From positions 1 through 19,490 of the forward strand of contig DFGW01000133.1 of assembly GCA_002372465.1 (NCBI GenBank): DNA of 19,490 nucleotides. Reading direction: 5' to 3'. This document shows positions 17,442-19,490 of the stretch, one piece after another. This stretch comes from Butyrivibrio sp. UBA3740 (GTDB lineage Bacteria > Bacillota > Clostridia > Lachnospirales > Lachnospiraceae). How positions within the stretch are numbered: position 1 is the first letter of the stretch; every line of letters begins with the position of its first letter. The position numbers were made by a program, and so were the translations under genes. The notes below the pieces were generated by a model that had not been told where the DNA came from, did not search any database, and was given only the letters and a program-made list of their open reading frames with translations.

Positions 17442-17569
17442 TTGCGCGTGAAGCAGAGCCATGCATCGAAATGCATACGGACTGCTTGCAGGACAGTAAG
17501 CATTTCGATATATGGCGAGCAACGCGAACGAGGAAATGCGAAGCATTTTCGAGTCTGCTTCACGCGCAA
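17442..17569. repeat. 128-base palindromic element with perfect 16-bp ends
   Basis: TTGCGCGTGAAGCAGA (17442-17457) returns as its exact reverse complement at 17554-17569. Inside are two further hairpins: CATGCATCGAAATGC (17460-17474) with GCATTTCGATATATG (17500-17514), with two imperfect positions, and AAATGC/GCATTT (17534-17548) around GAA. The RNA could fold into a three-way junction. It lies between the riboswitch terminator and the purO ribosome-binding site, beginning within the terminator T-run. It encodes nothing convincing. It may be a small non-autonomous or REP-like repeat, or a second leader structure. Confidence 0.75.
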
Positions 17570-17613
17570 AAATACCGCCTGAGCATTCCACTAAAAGCGG
17601 TTGCCCAGGCGGT
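17568..17613 (-). terminator. Riboswitch-controlled terminator of purO-purH
   Basis: On the minus strand ACCGCCTG (17606-17613) pairs with CAGGCGGT (17574-17581), extended inward by a GC pair after one mismatch, and ATTTTT follows. The upstream arm contains the conserved ZTP-aptamer segment CCGCCTGGGC, so forming the terminator destroys the aptamer. This is a classic transcription-attenuation platform. Confidence 0.85.
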
Positions 17614-17675
17614 CGACTAATCATTTTATAATCTGTACTCCCCTGTGGTTGCCCACTCATCCGCCAGTTGTACAG
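17602..17675 (-). promoter_or_regulatory. ZTP riboswitch (pfl motif) controlling purO-purH
   Basis: On the minus strand the aptamer starts with CTGTAC (17670-17675), which pairs with GTACAG (17633-17638) as the outer stem. It encloses CTGGCGGATGA, the hairpin GTGGGCAACCAC (17645-17656) and CAGGGGAGT, all typical of the pfl motif. After a linker comes the invariant 3' segment CCGCCTGGGCA (17602-17612). GGCGG at 17661-17665 can form the pseudoknot with CCGCC at 17608-17612. This family binds ZTP/ZMP, the alarmone made from AICAR when 10-formyl-folate runs short. Ligand binding should block the overlapping terminator and turn on the downstream genes. Confidence 0.93.
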
Positions 17676-17683
17676 ACACGTAT

Positions 17684-17712
17684 AACATACACTGTTTTGG
17701 CGAAAATTTCAA
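17684..17712 (-). promoter_or_regulatory. Promoter of the ZTP riboswitch and purO-purH
   Basis: TTGAAA (17707-17712, five of six), a 17-base spacer and TATGTT (17684-17689, four of six) give a start near 17677, directly before the aptamer. An alternative extended TGTTATAC lies a few bases downstream. The position relative to the aptamer supports the call more than the boxes do. Confidence 0.6.
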
Positions 17713-17747
17713 GATGGTTTTCAGTTTCCCATCCATAATAAACTTCT

Positions 17748-17822
17748 CTTCACAGTCTCCCTGTCTTGTCTTCACATGTATGAATCATGCGCCTCGGGGC
17801 CTTTCGTGGGGAGACTGTGAAG
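17748..17822. repeat. 14-bp perfect inverted repeat in the divergent region
   Basis: CTTCACAGTCTCCC (17748-17761) is repeated in reverse complement at 17809-17822, with 47 bases between. The interior contains a smaller TTCA...TGAA dyad (17771-17784) and a GC-rich patch around 17790-17800. It is upstream of both divergent promoters and is not part of either predicted leader. Its role is unknown. Confidence 0.6.
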
Positions 17823-17832
17823 GACAAGCATT

Positions 17833-17844
17833 GGAAACGTTTCC
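17833..17844. promoter_or_regulatory. LacI/CcpA-type operator (cre-like palindrome)
   Basis: GGAAACGTTTCC is a perfect 12-base palindrome with the central CG typical of LacI-family operators. With its preceding T it nearly fits the catabolite-responsive consensus. It is centred roughly 48 bases before the predicted start of the alpha-glucosidase-like gene, so sugar-dependent control of that gene is likely. Confidence 0.65.
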
Positions 17845-17851
17845 GAATTGT

Positions 17852-17879
17852 CTGGCAATTTCCGCCGGATTGTGATAAT
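17852..17879 (+). promoter_or_regulatory. Promoter of the GH13 gene
   Basis: CTGGCA (17852-17857), a 16-base spacer and GATAAT (17874-17879), the latter preceded by TGT as an extended element, place the start near 17886. This leaves a leader of about 40 bases with GGGAGGT at 17913-17919. Confidence 0.55.
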
Positions 17880-17925
17880 GTTCTAGTAGACGCTAAAAAT
17901 GTATTGGGAAAAGGGAGGTAATCTT

Positions 17926-19464
17926 ATGCCTGGATGGTTGAGAGATGCGATATTTTACGAGATATATCCCCAGTCCTTCAAGGATACCAACAGCGATGGT
18001 ATCGGAGACCTGGAGGGAATTATAGAAAAGCTTGACTATGTAAAGAGTCTTGGCTGCAATGCCCTGTGGATCAATCCCTGCTTTGATTCACCTTTTAAGG
18101 ATGCAGGTTACGATGTAAGGGATTATAAGAAGGTTGCTCCAAGGTACGGAACTAATGAGGACCTTGTAAGGCTCTTTGAGGAGGCTCACAATCGCCACAT
18201 CCATGTGCTTCTGGACCTGGTTCCCGGTCATACATCAGAGGAACATGAGTGGTTCCTTGAGAGTAAAAAGGCCGAAAGGAATGAATATTCAGACAGATAT
18301 GTCTGGACAAAGGCTGCATTCCAGGGAATAGGCGGACACCCCTATATAGGCGGAGAAGCCGACAGAGACGGCTGCTACATGCTTAACTTCTTCAAGTGCC
18401 AGCCAGCCCTTAACTACGGCTTTGGTAAAGTAACTGAAGACTGGCAGATGTCCCCGGATGATCCTGCCTGCATCGCCACAAGAGAAGCCATGAAGGATGT
18501 TATGCGTTTCTGGCTTGATAAGGGGTGCGATGGTTTCCGCGTAGACATGGCAGATTCCCTGGTAAAAGAGGATGATGAGAATAAGTCAGCTACCGGTGCC
18601 ATCTGGAAGAACATCAGAGAAATGCTGGATACAGAATATCCCGAGGCTGCCATCATCTCTGAGTGGAGCAATCCATATCAGTCCCTGAAAAACGGTTTTC
18701 ACGCTGACTTCTATCTGGATCACCACGGAAACGGCTACAACACTCTTTTACGTGATAATGAGACTCCCGGAGGCGACCACAGCTTCCTTAAGAAGGACGG
18801 AAACGGCGATATCATGAGGTTCCTTAATGACTATCTGCCCAAGTACGATGCCACCAAGGATTACGGCTATATCAGCTTTATCACCTGCAACCATGACACA
18901 CCAAGACCCAGAAGGACTCTTGGCTACGATGAACTTAAGCTGGCTTATGCCCTGTTCCTAACTCTTCCCGGTGTTCCCTTCATATACTACGGCGATGAGA
19001 TTGGCATGAGATATCTTGATATTCCTACCAAGGAGGGCGGCTACCACAGAACAGGTACAAGAACTCCGATGCAGTGGGATAACAGCAAGAACCACGGTTT
19101 CTCAAATGCCTCTGCTGATAAACTCTACCTTCCACTGGACCCATCAGAGGATGCTCCGACAGTTGAGGATCAGTTAAAAGACCCTTCATCGCTCCTTAAC
19201 ACAGTAAAAGAGCTGACAAAGCTCCGCCACGAACATGCTGCACTCCAGGCTGATGCAGAGTTTGAAGTCATCTATGCCGAGCAGGATGAATTCCCATTCG
19301 TCTTCCGCCGCGGAGACCTGATAATCGGAATCAATCCTTCAGAGAAAAAAGCCACAGCAAGCCTTCCTAAGAACGGCATGAAGACCATTTACAGTATAGG
19401 CGATGTGGAACTCAAGGACGCTTCCTTGCACATGCAACCCCAGAGCTTTGTAGTTCTTAAATAA
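17926..19464 (+). CDS. GH13 family alpha-glucosidase-like glycoside hydrolase, cytoplasmic
   Basis: A 512-residue alpha-amylase-superfamily enzyme with no signal peptide, so it acts on sugars taken into the cell. The GH13 catalytic triad is complete: nucleophile Asp207 in GFRVDMA, acid/base Glu246 in IISEW, and transition-state stabiliser Asp324 in NHDTPR. The N-terminal DTNSDGIGD (20-28) matches the calcium-binding loop of oligo-1,6-glucosidase-type enzymes, and QPALNYG (159-165) is the fifth conserved region. A small beta domain closes the C-terminus (about 440-512). It most resembles alpha-glucosidases and oligo-1,6-glucosidases, but a trehalose- or sucrose-acting enzyme cannot be excluded. 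The ATG at 17926 is chosen for GGGAGGT seven bases or less upstream. A cre-like operator precedes it, and a further gene seems to follow about 25 bases after its stop. Confidence 0.93.
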   Translation: MPGWLRDAIFYEIYPQSFKDTNSDGIGDLEGIIEKLDYVKSLGCNALWINPCFDSPFKDAGYDVRDYKKVAPRYGTNEDLVRLFEEAHNRHIHVLLDLVPGHTSEEHEWFLESKKAERNEYSDRYVWTKAAFQGIGGHPYIGGEADRDGCYMLNFFKCQPALNYGFGKVTEDWQMSPDDPACIATREAMKDVMRFWLDKGCDGFRVDMADSLVKEDDENKSATGAIWKNIREMLDTEYPEAAIISEWSNPYQSLKNGFHADFYLDHHGNGYNTLLRDNETPGGDHSFLKKDGNGDIMRFLNDYLPKYDATKDYGYISFITCNHDTPRPRRTLGYDELKLAYALFLTLPGVPFIYYGDEIGMRYLDIPTKEGGYHRTGTRTPMQWDNSKNHGFSNASADKLYLPLDPSEDAPTVEDQLKDPSSLLNTVKELTKLRHEHAALQADAEFEVIYAEQDEFPFVFRRGDLIIGINPSEKKATASLPKNGMKTIYSIGDVELKDASLHMQPQSFVVLK

Positions 19465-19476
19465 CGCCAATCGGGT

Positions 19477-19483
19477 AGGAGGT
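19477..19483 (+). promoter_or_regulatory. Ribosome-binding site of a gene starting at the right edge
   Basis: A perfect AGGAGGT lies 13 bases after the GH13 stop, and the window ends in AT five bases further on. If the next base is G, a co-transcribed gene starts at 19489. Confidence 0.6.
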
Positions 19484-19490
19484 AGATAAT

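Noticed and set aside
17422..17466. N-terminal extension of PurO starting at 17466
   Set aside because: The extra 15 residues would be encoded by the palindromic element and across the AAGGAGG site that serves the ATG at 17421.
17460..17514. Inner repeats of the palindromic element considered as a CRISPR remnant
   Set aside because: There are only two inverted copies, no direct repeats with spacers, and no cas genes.
17645..17875. Possible small Cys-rich protein of 76 residues in the divergent region
   Set aside because: It runs through the reverse side of the ZTP aptamer, the purO promoter and the inverted repeat, so its apparent coding is explained by those elements; no ribosome-binding site is seen.

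Overview
This window reads as chromosome from a low- to mid-GC member of the Bacillota, most likely a motile Lachnospiraceae (Butyrivibrio-like). That placement is inferred from several traits: AddAB in place of RecBCD, strong AGGAGG ribosome-binding sites, TPP and ZTP riboswitches, an ECF-type vitamin transporter subunit, and a purine pathway ending in separate PurO-type and AICAR-formyltransferase proteins. I see no transposase, integrase, phage gene, CRISPR array, tRNA or rRNA. It looks like ordinary housekeeping chromosome with rich cis-regulation.

Layout, left to right. (1) 1-125: most of a TPP riboswitch on the minus strand, running off the left edge, with its promoter. It serves a thiamine-related gene outside the window. 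(2) 145-1372, plus strand: a HAD phosphatase and a small CPBP-family membrane protease. (3) 11066 down to 1388, minus strand: a c-di-GMP protein (degenerate GGDEF, intact EAL), addB, then addA, tightly packed as one likely operon. (4) 11171-12287, plus strand: an ECF transporter S component and a YwlG/UPF0340 protein, closed by a clear intrinsic terminator. (5) 15398 down to 12341, minus strand: a lipoprotein solute-binding protein followed 10 nt later by a chemoreceptor. (6) 17421 down to 15518, minus strand: PurO-type IMP cyclohydrolase and stand-alone AICAR formyltransferase, the last two steps of IMP synthesis. (7) 17422-17925: a 504-base gene-free divergent region that holds most of the regulatory content. 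(8) 17926-19464, plus strand: a cytoplasmic GH13 alpha-glucosidase-like enzyme, followed by a ribosome-binding site for another gene past the right edge.

The most notable unit is the purO-purH transcription unit. Its leader carries a recognisable ZTP (pfl-motif) riboswitch whose conserved CCGCC segment can pair either with GGCGG in the aptamer (pseudoknot) or with GGCGG in a downstream terminator hairpin. ZTP/ZMP derives from AICAR, the substrate of the formyltransferase encoded in the same unit, so the circuit is a feed-forward sensor of folate shortage. Between that terminator and the purO ribosome-binding site lies a 128-base palindromic element with perfect 16-bp ends and two internal hairpins, which I cannot assign.

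Functions are assigned from motifs read in the translations, and promoters from spacing and consensus matching by eye. No database search was possible.
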